Origin: Roseimaritima multifibrata | Lineage (GTDB): Bacteria; Planctomycetota; Planctomycetia; Pirellulales; Pirellulaceae | Direction: 5' to 3' | Assembly: GCF_007741495.1 (NCBI RefSeq) | Contig: NZ_CP036262.1 | Coordinates: forward strand, 434,001-498,000 | Length of the DNA stretch: 64,000 nucleotides | In this document: positions 47,131 through 56,630 of the stretch, piece by piece | How the letters are laid out: each line of letters begins with the position of its first letter | Numbering within the stretch: the first letter of the stretch is position 1 | The notes under the pieces: model-generated | Database searches by the model: none | The model's input: only the letters and a program-made list of their open reading frames with translations | Told to the model about the DNA's origin: nothing | Program-made: the position numbers and the translations under genes

Positions 47131-47650
47131 TTACGATTGTCCTGAACCCAGTCTTGATATTTCTGGGAAAGCTCTTAGAGCGTCGTGATTTCAGCGCTGA
47201 CCGAAGCCTGAGTGCAAAGCATGATGGTCTGATCGGACCGAAACCCCGATAGTTTCAAATATGGGCACCACAAAGAAGTAGTTAAGGGCGCATTCCAAAG
47301 ATAGATACCCGAAGCTCCAGTTCATCGAAACTGCGAGAGGCCGGAAACGCTGGAGAAAGCAATAGAAGCGGAAGGAATACAACTGGGACGCTCGGCTATC
47401 GTCACCAAAGTAGTTGAGCCAGAACGTGCCTCTGAGGTCAGTGGCATCCATTCTGCTAGGCATACCTTTGCGACAGTATTTCGCATCGCGGGTTCTCCCT
47501 AGCGTTTTTGCGTGACGTTCTGGGGCAAAGCAGCCTCCAAACCACGAATAGGTATCTCCATAGTTGTGGCCTTGATGATGGAGTCGAGATCGGCGATGCC
47601 TTCGCTTTCTAGACTAGGGCGACGGGGTGCTGGAGGCTTTTAAGTTTTGA
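47131..47650. other. Island gap without a supported gene
   Basis: A minus-strand frame of 90 codons (47191-47463, containing GTFWLNYFGDDSRA) is the only candidate. It has no recognised family or ribosome site, so I leave it uncalled. Several frames look broken, as expected for decaying island DNA. Confidence 0.4.
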
Positions 47651-47917
47651 TTATAAAGTCTTCTTCGCCTTCTTTCTCCGTTGCGTTTTCTTCGGCACCG
47701 ACCAGTCATCCGCAAATAATTCACCGTGGTTTTCCCGGAGGTACTGCAAGCCATCGTCATCTGACAACTCGATTGCGAGCTCCTTCTTAAAGAATTCGTA
47801 TCGATAGCGTGCATCGCGAATAAGCGACGACCACGTTGTCAGGAAGATGCTAGGGTTGTCTATTGATGCCGTATTGACCAGCAAGTCATTGTAGCGATTC
47901 ACCTGAACAGCATTCAT
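47651..47917 (-). CDS. Small hypothetical island protein
   Basis: The 88-residue product starts MNAVQVNRYNDLLVN and ends with a basic tail (KKTQRRKKAKKTL). I do not recognise it. The acidic/aromatic body (RYRYEFFKKELAIELSDDDG) and basic tail suggest a real protein, perhaps nucleic-acid binding. It diverges from the HU-like gene 55 bp away. Confidence 0.5.
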   Translation of the reverse strand: MNAVQVNRYNDLLVNTASIDNPSIFLTTWSSLIRDARYRYEFFKKELAIELSDDDGLQYLRENHGELFADDWSVPKKTQRRKKAKKTL

Positions 47918-47972
47918 CCGATGGCTTGCCTGCTATACTCACGGTTTTTCCGGCAACCTCAAGAGAACCGTC

Positions 47973-48191
47973 ATGGCGAAGAAGAAGGCAGCAGCAAAGA
48001 AAGCAGTCACGCTCACGAGCGTATACGACGACGTAGCCCGCAAGGCCGATACAGCCGGTTTGCACATTAACGTGGCTGAGACCAAGCGTGTGCTTGCCAC
48101 GTTCTTTGACGTGCTTGAAGACCTCTCGACTGCGGATGCCGCTGATATCGTCGCCAAGGGGCTCAAACAGGCCAAGGGACGGCGACGCTAG
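47973..48191 (+). CDS. HU-like mini-protein lacking the DNA-binding arm
   Basis: The 72-residue product has a Lys/Ala start (MAKKKAAAKKAV), then a segment (VYDDVARKADTAGLHINVAETKRVLATFFDVLEDL) like the helical dimerisation half of HU/IHF proteins. It ends basic (KQAKGRRR) where HU would continue into beta strands and the DNA-hugging arm. It could be a nucleoid-type protein reduced to its helices, or an unrelated helical DNA binder. Position in the island near parA hints at a maintenance role. Confidence 0.55.
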   Translation: MAKKKAAAKKAVTLTSVYDDVARKADTAGLHINVAETKRVLATFFDVLEDLSTADAADIVAKGLKQAKGRRR

Positions 48192-48456
48192 GATGTCAGC
48201 AGCGGCACTCACGAGTCGCTCGACGGATCGAAGTGTGGAATTCCCCAAGCAATGGTAACCGAGCTTTCTTATGAGCGAACAAATTTGAGTTTGCTGAATT
48301 CTTTCGTCCGGATCGGAAATTTCGGTGGCATTTACTTCTCACAGATAGACATTCAACTCTGGTATCGCAGAGAGCACTGAGTAGGCACGTAGTAAAGGTT
48401 GGTTCGCGAAGAATCGATCTATCTTACCGAAAAAATCCACTGATTGTTAAGTCGGA

Positions 48457-48699
48457 CTACCCGCTGTCGTGGCTGCGAACATCGCCTTCAATCAATCTTC
48501 TAAGCAGATCGGCAATTTGAATGCCTCGCTTGGCGCAACTGATTTTCAATTCGGTGTGCAGGTTGGGATCGATATCGATCGTCAATCGCTTTGGCTTGGT
48601 TCTTGATTTGACATCTGTTGATGGTACTCGCATTTCCACCCATTTGTCGACTTCAGGTTTTGGTTTCGGGCGGGCTGACATGGTAATTCGTTTGCTCAT
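48457..48699 (-). CDS. Ribbon-helix-helix partner of ParA
   Basis: The 80-residue protein has a disordered N-terminal tail ([20 protein letters not shown]) and a C-terminal ribbon-helix-helix domain ([35 protein letters not shown]). This layout matches ParG-type centromere-binding partition proteins, whose flexible tail stimulates the ParA ATPase. Its ATG overlaps the parA stop (ATGA), so the two are co-translated. Alternative: a plain RHH repressor. Confidence 0.75.
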   Translation of the reverse strand: MSKRITMSARPKPKPEVDKWVEMRVPSTDVKSRTKPKRLTIDIDPNLHTELKISCAKRGIQIADLLRRLIEGDVRSHDSG

Positions 48700-49316
48700 T
48701 TGATCCTCCTTAGTTCGTTGACGAATTTCTTGATCTCCTTGGCTGCTTTCGAGCGTGTCTGTTGGAGGACGGTCGCTCCGCTCGCTGCACTCTCGGCAAA
48801 TGCAACACGCTGCCCAATATCGCTTCGGAGGATCGGGACTTCCAATTCGGTCAATGCTTCCCTAACGTCTCTTCCGATTGCCGTGTTGGCGATCTTTCGA
48901 TTTAGCATGAGGCAGCACCTGATGTTTGGTTTGAACACTTGCGCCTCGCGGACCAAGTCCACGGTTTCAGCCGCCGCCCAAACGTCCATTGGTGACGGTT
49001 GAAGCGGGATAACCACGATGTCTGCGGCGAGAATGATGGATCTCGCCAATTCAGTGACTCGCGGCGGGCCGTCGATGATGACGTCATCGTAGTCCTGGGC
49101 CAAACTCTCGATTTCTCTGTGGATCGTCGCTTTTGCCATCCCTACCACTGTGAAGTCGGATTTCTCGCGATAGTTCGACCACGCCAAGGCGCTCCCCTGT
49201 GGATCCGCATCGATCAACAAGACACGCCGACCGCGGCTTGATAAGTCCGCGGCGGTATGGATGGAGAGCGTTGTCTTGCCGACACCGCCTTTTTGGTTCA
49301 AAAATGCGTAAATCAT
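48696..49316 (-). CDS. parA: ParA-type partition ATPase
   Basis: The 206-residue protein has the deviant Walker A motif ([11 protein letters not shown]9 and K14), [11 protein letters not shown] and VIIDGPPR, and is short, like type Ib ParA/ParF proteins of plasmids. With its RHH partner it should segregate DNA over the nucleoid, so the element may have had an extrachromosomal form or use this for stabilisation. ATG 49316 begins [11 protein letters not shown]; the frame extends to 49337 with no homology. No Shine-Dalgarno is evident. Confidence 0.88.
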   Translation of the reverse strand: MIYAFLNQKGGVGKTTLSIHTAADLSSRGRRVLLIDADPQGSALAWSNYREKSDFTVVGMAKATIHREIESLAQDYDDVIIDGPPRVTELARSIILAADIVVIPLQPSPMDVWAAAETVDLVREAQVFKPNIRCCLMLNRKIANTAIGRDVREALTELEVPILRSDIGQRVAFAESAASGATVLQQTRSKAAKEIKKFVNELRRIK

Positions 49317-50264
49317 GTTCGTCGTATTTCTGTGCATCCGATTGCACGTTGTTACGACTTCACGCTACAGGACTTTTCACTCGAGGACAAACGTTTTCTT
49401 CGTCCATTGATACAAGATCCGAAACGCTTACTCTGCCTCGTCTCGTTTTTTGATCGCGTTGCGTGCTGGGGCTCCTAGGAAGTCGGGGTTCTTGGTTAGG
49501 TGCCCACGCCGTCGAAGAGCGATTTATGCGGGCTCTCGAGCGTGAGGAGGCCAAGGGGCTCAAGGCTGACGTGCTCGCCGCACTGTCGACGCAGCCCCAG
49601 AGCAAGAACTACTGTCCCTTGGCGGAATCAACATTGCCCTTCGGGGCGAACGCCTCGAGCGGATCGCGCACAATCTAGTGCGGGGCTGGTGGTATAGTCT
49701 GAGCAATGGGCTGAAAGATCCCGCCGAACACTCCATCATGAAGTACACGCTGACACCACGCACCGTTTAGGCCTCCAAGCTGGCCAAGCCGGGAACTGCT
49801 GGTATTCAGTCATCGACTACGACGGCTGACGGCATTCAGTCACTACGTTGAGTCAACTTTCTTGCACAGCAAACCTTCTAAAAGTGCAATCTCATACAGG
49901 TGTTATACTGAACAAAGCCCACGGTCGAGCGAAGATTGGACTTTGCCCGAGGCTAGGAGCTCCCGCCCCGGGCATTGCTCAGCAAAACGGCTTAATCACT
50001 TAATTATCCGGTTTTGACATGACAATGGAACAGGAACCCGTCGAGCTTCTTCTAGTTCCCGGACTGCACAATACAGACAACGCTATGGATATGGCTCGAC
50101 TCGCGATGAATGCGCCACTCGAGCAGGTGTCATGCTCCAGTTATAACCGTCAACAAATTGCGGCTGTGCTTTGGTTGGTCTGTGACCAGTTCGGGAGGAC
50201 AGCACAGGGTACGGGCGAAATCACAGAGTAGCATTCAGCATTGCGACAGACGTCGAGTGAAGAT
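49317..50264. other. Island gap with a degenerate gene
   Basis: No intact gene is convincing. Plus-strand pieces at about 49463-49590 (EERFMRALEREEAKGLKADVL) and, in another frame, 49620-49740 (LRGERLERIAHNLVRGWWYS) look like successive parts of one frameshifted hypothetical gene of a family I recall with an IVRGLYYH-like motif. A 70-codon frame at 50019-50231 (MTMEQEPVELLLVPG) has no ribosome site and is uncalled. Confidence 0.35.
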
Positions 50265-50640
50265 GAGCGGTTATGCCTTCGGAAGACCGCAGAGACGATC
50301 GGCAGCAACGCAGCATCAGACTCGTCACGCTCCGTGAATTCGAAGCGTTGCCAGGCTTGAAAGGAAGATCGATTGAGCGAAAGGAAATCACAGACCTCTC
50401 GCTCGGATGCTATCTGCTCCTGGACAATCGACACGGCAGCGGGATAGACCTCGGCTACTCGTTGCGGCCGAAAATGATCAACGCTTTTTTAAGGACGTCG
50501 CGTTCCCGCTCGACGCGACGCAACTGATTCTCTAACTCTTTAACCCGGGCATCCATCGCATCAGCCACCGGGCCTGCGTCAGTCAACTGCTGCTGTTTCC
50601 ACCGACGGACGATCGTTGGGCAGGTGATGCCCAAAACCTG
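50265..50640 (-). pseudogene. IS3-family remnant: tail of orfA and head of orfB
   Basis: On the minus strand, 50640 to about 50459 encodes the C-terminal part of IS3 OrfA (GITCPTIVRRWKQQQL, then the leucine-zipper-like RVKELENQLRRVERERDVLK and a stop after FGRNE). A second frame from 50434 encodes the start of OrfB (EQIASEREVCDFLSLNRSSF), ending near 50265. The frame change fits the usual programmed frameshift in IS3. Both ends are missing. The missing orfA head matches the piece at 56520-56630. Confidence 0.75.
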
Positions 50641-50839
50641 ATGATTGCATCAAGTAATGTGAGGTCATCGACGTCCGCCACGCGGCTCCTTGAGTGCGAT
50701 AAAACGACGCGAATGACTAACAGAACTGGCACGCGAACACTATCATATTGTCCCGTATATAGATAGCCAAGCGGGATGTCTTCTGTGAATATGGATTGGG
50801 ACTTCCATGCGTAAATCCCGGCGTAAATTGGAGTTATTC

Positions 50840-50917
50840 CGACACTTCTCGCTAATCGCCACCATTTTTCGTGTCTATAGCGATCCAAAAAATGGTGGCG
50901 ATTAGCGAGAAGTGTCG
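50840..50917. repeat. Perfect 30-bp inverted repeat
   Basis: Arms at 50840-50869 and 50888-50917 (starting CGACACTTCTCGCTAATCGC) are exact reverse complements with an 18-base spacer. The right arm touches the start of the IS66 tail. It is not a transposon terminus in the usual sense; it looks like a fold-back duplication at a rearrangement point. Confidence 0.85.
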
Positions 50918-51166
50918 AAATTCTTGACCACACCGGGACTCGAACCCACGAACAATATCGCCGAACAAGCGATTCGATTTATGGTGATCGATCGCAAGGT
51001 GACTCAAGGAGGCAAGAGCGAAAACGGACAACGTTGGCTTGTACGGATCTGGACCGTGATGGCAACTTACTCGAATCAAAACCGATCACCGCTTGATGTC
51101 ATCCGAAGCTCACTAGAACACTTCATTCGTGGTGAACGACCGCCGCCACTGCTGCCGCCCGCCTAG
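50909..51166 (+). pseudogene. IS66 transposase C-terminal remnant
   Basis: The plus strand encodes GLEPTNNIAEQAIRFMVIDR and then VTQGGKSENGQRWLVRIWTV, the C-terminal catalytic end of IS66 TnpC (consensus PTNNxAERALR). An in-frame stop lies just upstream and the rest of the gene is absent. Parts of the N-terminal half of an IS66 transposase lie on the opposite strand at 56631-56779. Confidence 0.8.
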
Positions 51167-51384
51167 CAGTCGAAGTGCGCAAAAAAGTTTGGATCGCTGC
51201 ACGCACCAAGCCGTGAACAGTTACGACTTGACTATAGAGCAGTTCTCACGCGAACGTAAATGAGCCCCTGCCGTGAGCCTGTTTTTTCGAATTGGAGGGG
51301 GCTAGCACTGTCGGGCTGCGCGTTCTGTAGACGCTATCCTATTACGATCGCAGCTATAAGGGCAGAGGTTTTCGAACAATGTCT

Positions 51385-52461
51385 CTACGGGATAGAAAAC
51401 GTTTCGCCACCTCGCGAACTGCCCAGAGCACTCCACACCCGGTTATCGATCGTTTCCGCGATCTGTGCGACACCGCCATCGCAGCGCACGACGCTCACGC
51501 TGCCAGGATGAGAACTGCGCGAAGCTATCATTCGTTGCTTGTAGGGCCCTAGCATGTCGATGCAAGGCATTGCAGGCCGTGATGTGGGAACGCACCCGCC
51601 ACCGGCCACCACATCGGGATGATTGCTATTGGGTGACAGGTAGGTCACGATTCCCGACGCGCCACCCCACCAGGTCAGGCCACGTGAATCGCCAGGACGC
51701 CCCTGCAAAACCTCCGCTGCGGCCAATGTGTTGCTGGTCCCGTCAGTAATCGATGCCAGGGTGATATTTCTGCCGAATCGAAAAGGAAACGCTCTAATCA
51801 GTTCACCTTCGGCTGGTGAATCGATTCCGTCCGATCCGGTGTAAGCACTGAAAGGTGCTCCTAAAAATGGCACGCCATTGAGCATGGTTTGCGAAAAGCT
51901 AGTATTGCCATAATTGACCGCATAGTTGTGTTTGGTAATCCCCTCGGGCGTCGTGCTGGTGTAGGAACTGGGGCAGGTCAGCGTAGCGATCCGTTGCGTA
52001 GTAACCGGCAAGTTGGCAGGACTGTCGTAACGGGGGCCTGGATCGTGACCGCCATGATTCTGGTATTGGCCGCCAAGGGCGGATTGCTCCAAGAATGGCA
52101 GCACTGACACCTGCCAAGTTCCCCAGCAGCAACCGTAGCGACCGACTCCGCTCGGCAGCACGCGATTGGACGATTCGTAATTCGCAATCGCCAGCCCTAA
52201 CTGCTTAAGATTATTGCGGCACTGTATACTGCGAGCTGCTTCACGAACCGCCTGCACGGCCGGCAGCAGCAGACCGATTAAGAGGCCAGCGATCGCGACC
52301 ACGACCAGCAATTCTATTAACGTGAATCCGTGTCTGATTCGATTAGGCTCACTTGTGAGATCGATCGCCCCTCTCGCCTTGCTCTCCGATGGGATGCCGA
52401 TTTCCGCGTGTTCACTACTGGCGAATCCGGTAGACGTAAGTGGTGTAGGCAATTTTTTCAT
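51385..52461 (-). CDS. DUF1559 protein with a type IV pilin-like N-terminus
   Basis: The 358-residue protein has a prepilin-like signal (GFTLIELLVVVAIAGLLIG) about 45 residues in, then QCRNNLKQLGLAIANYE, the hallmark of planctomycete DUF1559 proteins, and ends with SRSSHPGSVSVVRCDGGVAQ. Such proteins are numerous in planctomycetes and are thought to be exported, pseudopilin-like surface proteins; function is unknown. The N-terminal extension before the prepilin motif is long. ATG 52461 is used (MKKLPTPL); the frame extends to 52518. It overlaps the glycosyltransferase 3' end by 47 bp. Confidence 0.85.
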   Translation of the reverse strand: MKKLPTPLTSTGFASSEHAEIGIPSESKARGAIDLTSEPNRIRHGFTLIELLVVVAIAGLLIGLLLPAVQAVREAARSIQCRNNLKQLGLAIANYESSNRVLPSGVGRYGCCWGTWQVSVLPFLEQSALGGQYQNHGGHDPGPRYDSPANLPVTTQRIATLTCPSSYTSTTPEGITKHNYAVNYGNTSFSQTMLNGVPFLGAPFSAYTGSDGIDSPAEGELIRAFPFRFGRNITLASITDGTSNTLAAAEVLQGRPGDSRGLTWWGGASGIVTYLSPNSNHPDVVAGGGCVPTSRPAMPCIDMLGPYKQRMIASRSSHPGSVSVVRCDGGVAQIAETIDNRVWSALGSSRGGETFSIP

Positions 52462-53602
52462 CAGGAACAAGCTCCAGAAAGCGTCGCAGCGGCATCCGTC
52501 GCATATCCCGGTTTCCACGCAAATAATTGACGGAAATCAAGTAAGTCCCAGGCGCGATCGGTTCGTCCTTCCCGATCGTTGGTTCGGTAAATCGTATGCC
52601 AAAATTCTCGATCGGGTAAAAACTCCATTGGGCGACATATAGCGGCGATTCGTCCGCATGCGATTTCACCCATTCATCAACATACATTAAATTCTGCCCC
52701 CATTCCATATTGCTGTCGATCAAATGGAAGTCACCGTTCTGCGGCCCGCCGCCCAGTTCATTGAAGTAACACAGGCTGTGGGGGTAGGTCCGTAGGCTGG
52801 CAAGCGGCCCCAGTATTAACGCCAGCGTGCCAATTGCGACAATGACCTTTGAAGACCGGATGCAGAAAACGGCACCAGCCAGCAGAAAGATGAACGGAAA
52901 CGCTGGCATTACGTAACGGATACCCGCTCCAAAACCGGTTTGCAAACAAGCAGGTAAAAATAACGCAACCGCTGGCAGTACGACAAAACAAGACACCTCA
53001 AGACGTTGGGGCGATAGACTCCTTGCACATATCACACTGCCCATAATTACCAACACCCACGTCCCTACCGGAACCTTGACCGCGACCACATAGAGGTAGT
53101 ACCACCACCAGCTGTGGTCATACCATTGACCACGAAGATAAGTTCTGATCCCGCCTCTTGGATTTTCAAAATCGACCTTCTGTAGGTCCATGCCTTCTAG
53201 CATCGCCGCTGGCAACGGTACCGGGATTTGGTCCCAAATCGGTCCGTGTAGTCGGGATTGACCGCCCGGCATACCATCGCCAGTGAACGCTTTGCTGTAA
53301 AAACGATAATCGCCCAATCGAGTGAACGACCCCTCAGCGCCATAACCCAAATTGATAACATACAACGAAAGTACAGAAGCCGCCGCCAAATGCCGTAGCC
53401 GCAGAGCGAACTGCCGTTCTGGTCGAACATGTCCGTGAATCAAGACTGCAATCAGAATGACGGGGGGCAAAACGATTGCATTGGTCTTTGCAAGCAGTGC
53501 TAACCCCAAGGTCGCCCCAGCAGCCAGTGTCAGAAAGCACGATTCCAGTGCCGTCCCAAATGGAAGACAGTCTTGCAAATGACATCGGCTTTTCGGCCTC
53601 AA
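52415..53602 (-). pseudogene. GT39-like membrane glycosyltransferase, N-terminally truncated
   Basis: The frame encodes 395 residues with six or more hydrophobic helices (LTLAAGATLGLALLAKTNAI, LPAVALFLPACL, YVMPAFPFIFLLAGAVF) and a soluble C-terminal domain. This resembles the C-terminal two thirds of protein O-mannosyltransferase/ArnT-like (GT39) enzymes. The N-terminal part with the acidic catalytic motif is missing. At about 53545 the sequence passes directly into the C39-like gene in another frame, so the two genes were probably fused by a deletion. Confidence 0.6.
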
Positions 53603-54053
53603 GGCCGTTGCATATCATAGCTTTGCCGTCAGCTACACCGACAAACAACATCCAGTGGTCATAACTTTCGGAAACCAAGCTGGATCGAACATGCAGGACT
53701 ATGGGGTGTTGCGAACTCTCCAGCATTTCATTGCTCATTCTCGCTTGAACAATTCCCCTTACGTCGTACCTCTCGACTGCTGCAACCAGCTCAGCTGCCG
53801 TACTGCCTTCAGGCGAGCCTACATATTTCGCATCGACTAAATCCTGAAATGCGACATCTTTGTTCAATACTTTTAGGCCTTGCCATACAGCGTAAATGCC
53901 ACAATAAGAACGAGGAGCCAAAGGTAGCTTGCGCTGCTCCACAGTGCTCACCGAAGGTTCTCCCGCAGTGCATCGCGACACGCTCGACGAAGCGAGAGCG
54001 ATGAAGACGATTGTCAACTTCGGTAGGATGCCCATCGAACAAGTACACTCCAT
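53334..54053 (-). CDS. Exported C39-like cysteine protease, C-terminus altered
   Basis: The product has a signal peptide (LTIVFIALASSSVSRCTAGE) and a papain-like C39 domain: Cys in RSYCGIYAVWQGLKVL, His in YDHWMLFVGV and Asp-type residues nearby. Most C39 peptidases belong to ABC exporters that trim double-glycine leaders; this one is free-standing and exported. The last third of the frame (after GTGIVLS, near 53545) reads into glycosyltransferase DNA out of frame, so the C-terminus is probably not native. Starts at 54053 and 54035 are both possible. Confidence 0.65.
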   Translation of the reverse strand: MECTCSMGILPKLTIVFIALASSSVSRCTAGEPSVSTVEQRKLPLAPRSYCGIYAVWQGLKVLNKDVAFQDLVDAKYVGSPEGSTAAELVAAVERYDVRGIVQARMSNEMLESSQHPIVLHVRSSLVSESYDHWMLFVGVADGKAMICNGLEAEKPMSFARLSSIWDGTGIVLSDTGCWGDLGVSTACKDQCNRFAPRHSDCSLDSRTCSTRTAVRSAATAFGGGFCTFVVCYQFGLWR

Positions 54054-54087
54054 AAAAAAATCGCTAACCTGCCACTCCGACCATTGA

Positions 54088-55218
54088 CTAGCTAACGTCA
54101 GATTTGCCAGTCTTTAGCCATGATGCTCCCAGCACAAGCAAAGCCACTGCTACCAATCCACCGACCATCAAAACTATTCGCATACCAAGGTTTCCAACAG
54201 GACTGAATCGTGGCTCAGCAGGAGAAAGCAACGATGCTTTTACAGGCGAATCACCATCCCATGCGTAACTAATGCCTGAATCTGCTTCGTCAACGAAGTT
54301 GACCGCAGCACCAACAGGCAAGTCTGACCGGAAATCCTCGTCGCTCATACTTGGTGATAATTTAATGTCCGACCGAACTACGGTGTAATGTGAGGATTGC
54401 TGCTTTCCCCCCGTGTAAAAATCGGTTTGCTCCAGCGTTCCCTTAGTCGCGACCCATACTCCCTCAATTTGCTGAAACTCTTCCATAAATGCCTCAGCCC
54501 TCCAACTTTCGTATCCGCTCGAATTCATTCGCGGATCAACCGCCAGGTCAGCTAACTTGCTGCCAGCAATCAAATCCTGAGGTCGCTTCACCACGGTTAT
54601 CTTGCGAGCCACATATCCCTTCAAGGGATCAACCCACAAAGACAAATCGCCAAATCTTGTACTGGCAGTCAACTGTAACGTATCGTCAGCCCCAGACTGC
54701 GAAGCAATGCTCAAGCTTTCAGAGCCAAGCATTGCTTCGGCAACAGACTTGTCTCCTGCCGCCAAATAGCCATCCAGCCAAGCCCCGTACAAAAACATAT
54801 GAGAAAACAATCGAGAGCGTTCGCTCTCCAGCCCTACTTCCCAGACAACCCCACCGTTTGGTTCCGAGCTCCGAACCTCCTCCTTTGTGCCATTTAGCTG
54901 GTACGCTACCTTGTACTGTCTTCCTAATGCCAGACGACTTAACGAAAATTGCTGCTCGCCCGACCCCACGGGCGAGGTAAGCGACTCCGCACTGACAAGC
55001 CCCCCACTGCGAACGAATACTACTTCACTACGGAAGCGGTTCGATTCGACGCTTTGACCTCCTCTCAATTCGACGACCGCAGAATATCGGATTTGGTGCG
55101 ACTTAGACTGCAAGTCTATACACCTCTCCAACACATCTTGCGGCCCCTGACCTTGAGCAGAGCCACCAGGGAGAAAAACAAGCAAACAAAACGCTGCAGA
55201 AACAATTTGACAATTCAT
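54088..55218 (-). CDS. Secreted, C-terminally anchored protein of unknown function, LolA-like
   Basis: The 376-residue protein has a signal peptide (VSAAFCLLVFLPGGSAQG), a beta-rich body of about 300 residues and a C-terminal transmembrane helix (GMRIVLMVGGLVAVALLVLGASWL) with a short basic tail. The body reminds me of LolA/LppX-type outer-membrane lipoprotein-sorting domains, but this is a weak likeness. It lies 34 bp upstream of the C39-like gene on the same strand, after the cysteine-rich gene. Confidence 0.65.
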   Translation of the reverse strand: MNCQIVSAAFCLLVFLPGGSAQGQGPQDVLERCIDLQSKSHQIRYSAVVELRGGQSVESNRFRSEVVFVRSGGLVSAESLTSPVGSGEQQFSLSRLALGRQYKVAYQLNGTKEEVRSSEPNGGVVWEVGLESERSRLFSHMFLYGAWLDGYLAAGDKSVAEAMLGSESLSIASQSGADDTLQLTASTRFGDLSLWVDPLKGYVARKITVVKRPQDLIAGSKLADLAVDPRMNSSGYESWRAEAFMEEFQQIEGVWVATKGTLEQTDFYTGGKQQSSHYTVVRSDIKLSPSMSDEDFRSDLPVGAAVNFVDEADSGISYAWDGDSPVKASLLSPAEPRFSPVGNLGMRIVLMVGGLVAVALLVLGASWLKTGKSDVS

Positions 55219-55300
55219 ATATCACCCCTCCCAACCGTCTAAACAAAACACTATCGACCGTAGCTTCTGTTGCTGGCTCTGCCGGGCAACTTACCCAACC

Positions 55301-55603
55301 CTACTCCTCCGCAGGGAAATTGCACTCGCATTCGTACCCAGGGAAAGGCATGAAACATTGTGGACTGGGACATGCACTCGAATTTAATACCTGACCACAA
55401 AGGCCGTTATTCTGATTGCCCGTACCCACTTCCAACCTGCAACTCCCGAAAAATTGTCCGCACGACAGGCCGCCGCAACGATTTGTTAGATCCGTGGCAC
55501 TGCAATTTCCATTGCAGACTCCACCAGTCGCCAACTCACTGCCGCTTATTGGCCCTATGGCGTGCCAAGCGACTACCACTACCACGAGTAGAAACGTCTT
55601 CAT
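55301..55603 (-). CDS. Small secreted cysteine-rich protein
   Basis: The 100-residue product has a signal peptide (TFLLVVVVVAWHAIGPISGS). The mature part of about 80 residues has ten cysteines, including GVCNGNC, RCGGLSC, PSPQC and ECEC. An even number suggests five disulfides and an extracytoplasmic place. I do not recognise it. It is the first gene of a minus-strand run with the LolA-like protein, the C39-like protease and downstream genes. It could be a substrate of the protease, but this is only inference. Confidence 0.65.
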   Translation of the reverse strand: MKTFLLVVVVVAWHAIGPISGSELATGGVCNGNCSATDLTNRCGGLSCGQFFGSCRLEVGTGNQNNGLCGQVLNSSACPSPQCFMPFPGYECECNFPAEE

Positions 55604-55682
55604 TGCGATTTTCCTAGATGGAGTTTTGAAACTGATCCCGTTTGTAGCACATCAATCGACGAATGCAAGAAGAATTTAGGTA

Positions 55683-56465
55683 TTAGGTAATTGTTCGGGT
55701 GCATGTCAGGGATTGTAAATTCAGGCAGCGATAGCGGGTGTGTGTTCCCTTGCGAAGGCGATCCGAGCCAGGACGATGGGTCAGGAAACGGGCCAAGCGG
55801 TCGTCGTCGCTCAAACTCGCCGCTCGGATTTGCAGGATAGCTTCGGCACCAGCCGGATTGTTCCAGAACATCTCTGTGCCCTTGGTTCGGTAGTTAATTT
55901 CTTTGACCGCCGATTCCATCCATGCACTGGTTGTGGGTAATCCCGCACAGCGATAGCGAGCGTAGTGCATCCGATCGCGATTGTTGCTCAAGTATCCGAT
56001 AATCCGACGGAATTGCTCGCGAGGGTCGTCCTCGTCGGCATCCGGCGGAGCTTTGCCAAGCCGCCCCTGGTGAGTCGTAAGTTCCTCGATCACTTCGCCG
56101 ATGCGACTCTGCCAAGCCAGTGTCATCCAGCGAGTGTACGTCGCCCAGGCATTGTCGCCTTTGCCGAAGGAAACGATCGAAGCATGGTGCAGATACGACA
56201 CCGCGTGAATGAAATCCAAAATACCAACGTAGTCGCTGAAGTGTTCTTGGTGGATCGTCCAGTTGGAACTGAGGCCATCGCCGACGAAGGCTCGAAGCGG
56301 TGCCTGGGTGAACTTGCGACGTCTCGCCTCGCGGTCCATCTGCACGCCAAACGCTTTGGAGTTTTGCATGCTTGATATCAAGGTTCGATGGACCTTTTGA
56401 GGCTTGTGGTTGGCCCGATGTCCGGTACTAGGCTTCTTTGAGGTGGTGCCGGTTTTGGGGGCCAC
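55683..56465 (-). pseudogene. ISKra4-family-like transposase, N-terminally truncated
   Basis: The 260-residue frame resembles the C-terminal half of ISKra4-type transposases: AFVGDGLSSNWTIHQEHF, DFIHAVSYLHHAS, the YLSNNRDRMHYARYRCAGLP run with SAWMESAVKEIN and AEAILQIRAASLS. The N-terminal half, needed for a working enzyme of about 450-500 residues, is absent. At 56466 the sequence gives way to another IS fragment. Confidence 0.75.
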
Positions 56466-56519
56466 CGGGAAGCTAAAGATTTGGTATGACTATCAACCAC
56501 AAGCTCTTGGAGATCACGG

Positions 56520-56630
56520 ATGGCCAAGAAAGCAAAAGCACGACGGGTTTACGATGAAGACTTCAAGCGAGAGGCGGTTCAAATGCTTCTTGATGGCCAC
56601 TCCGCAAAGTCGGTGGCTGAACGTTCGCGG
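56520..56630 (+). pseudogene. IS3-family orfA head fragment
   Basis: The plus strand starts MAKKAKARRVYDEDFKREAV and continues QMLLDGHSAKSVAER, an intact OrfA N-terminus. Homology stops at about 56625. The missing continuation (LGITCPTIVRRWK) is the first part of the minus-strand piece at 50640. Confidence 0.75.

Noticed and set aside
47886-48248. 120-codon minus-strand frame
   Set aside because: It is the antisense of the HU-like gene and has no homology or ribosome site.
50583-50933. 116-codon minus-strand frame crossing the 30-bp inverted repeat
   Set aside because: It runs through the inverted repeat and IS3 debris in a non-native frame.
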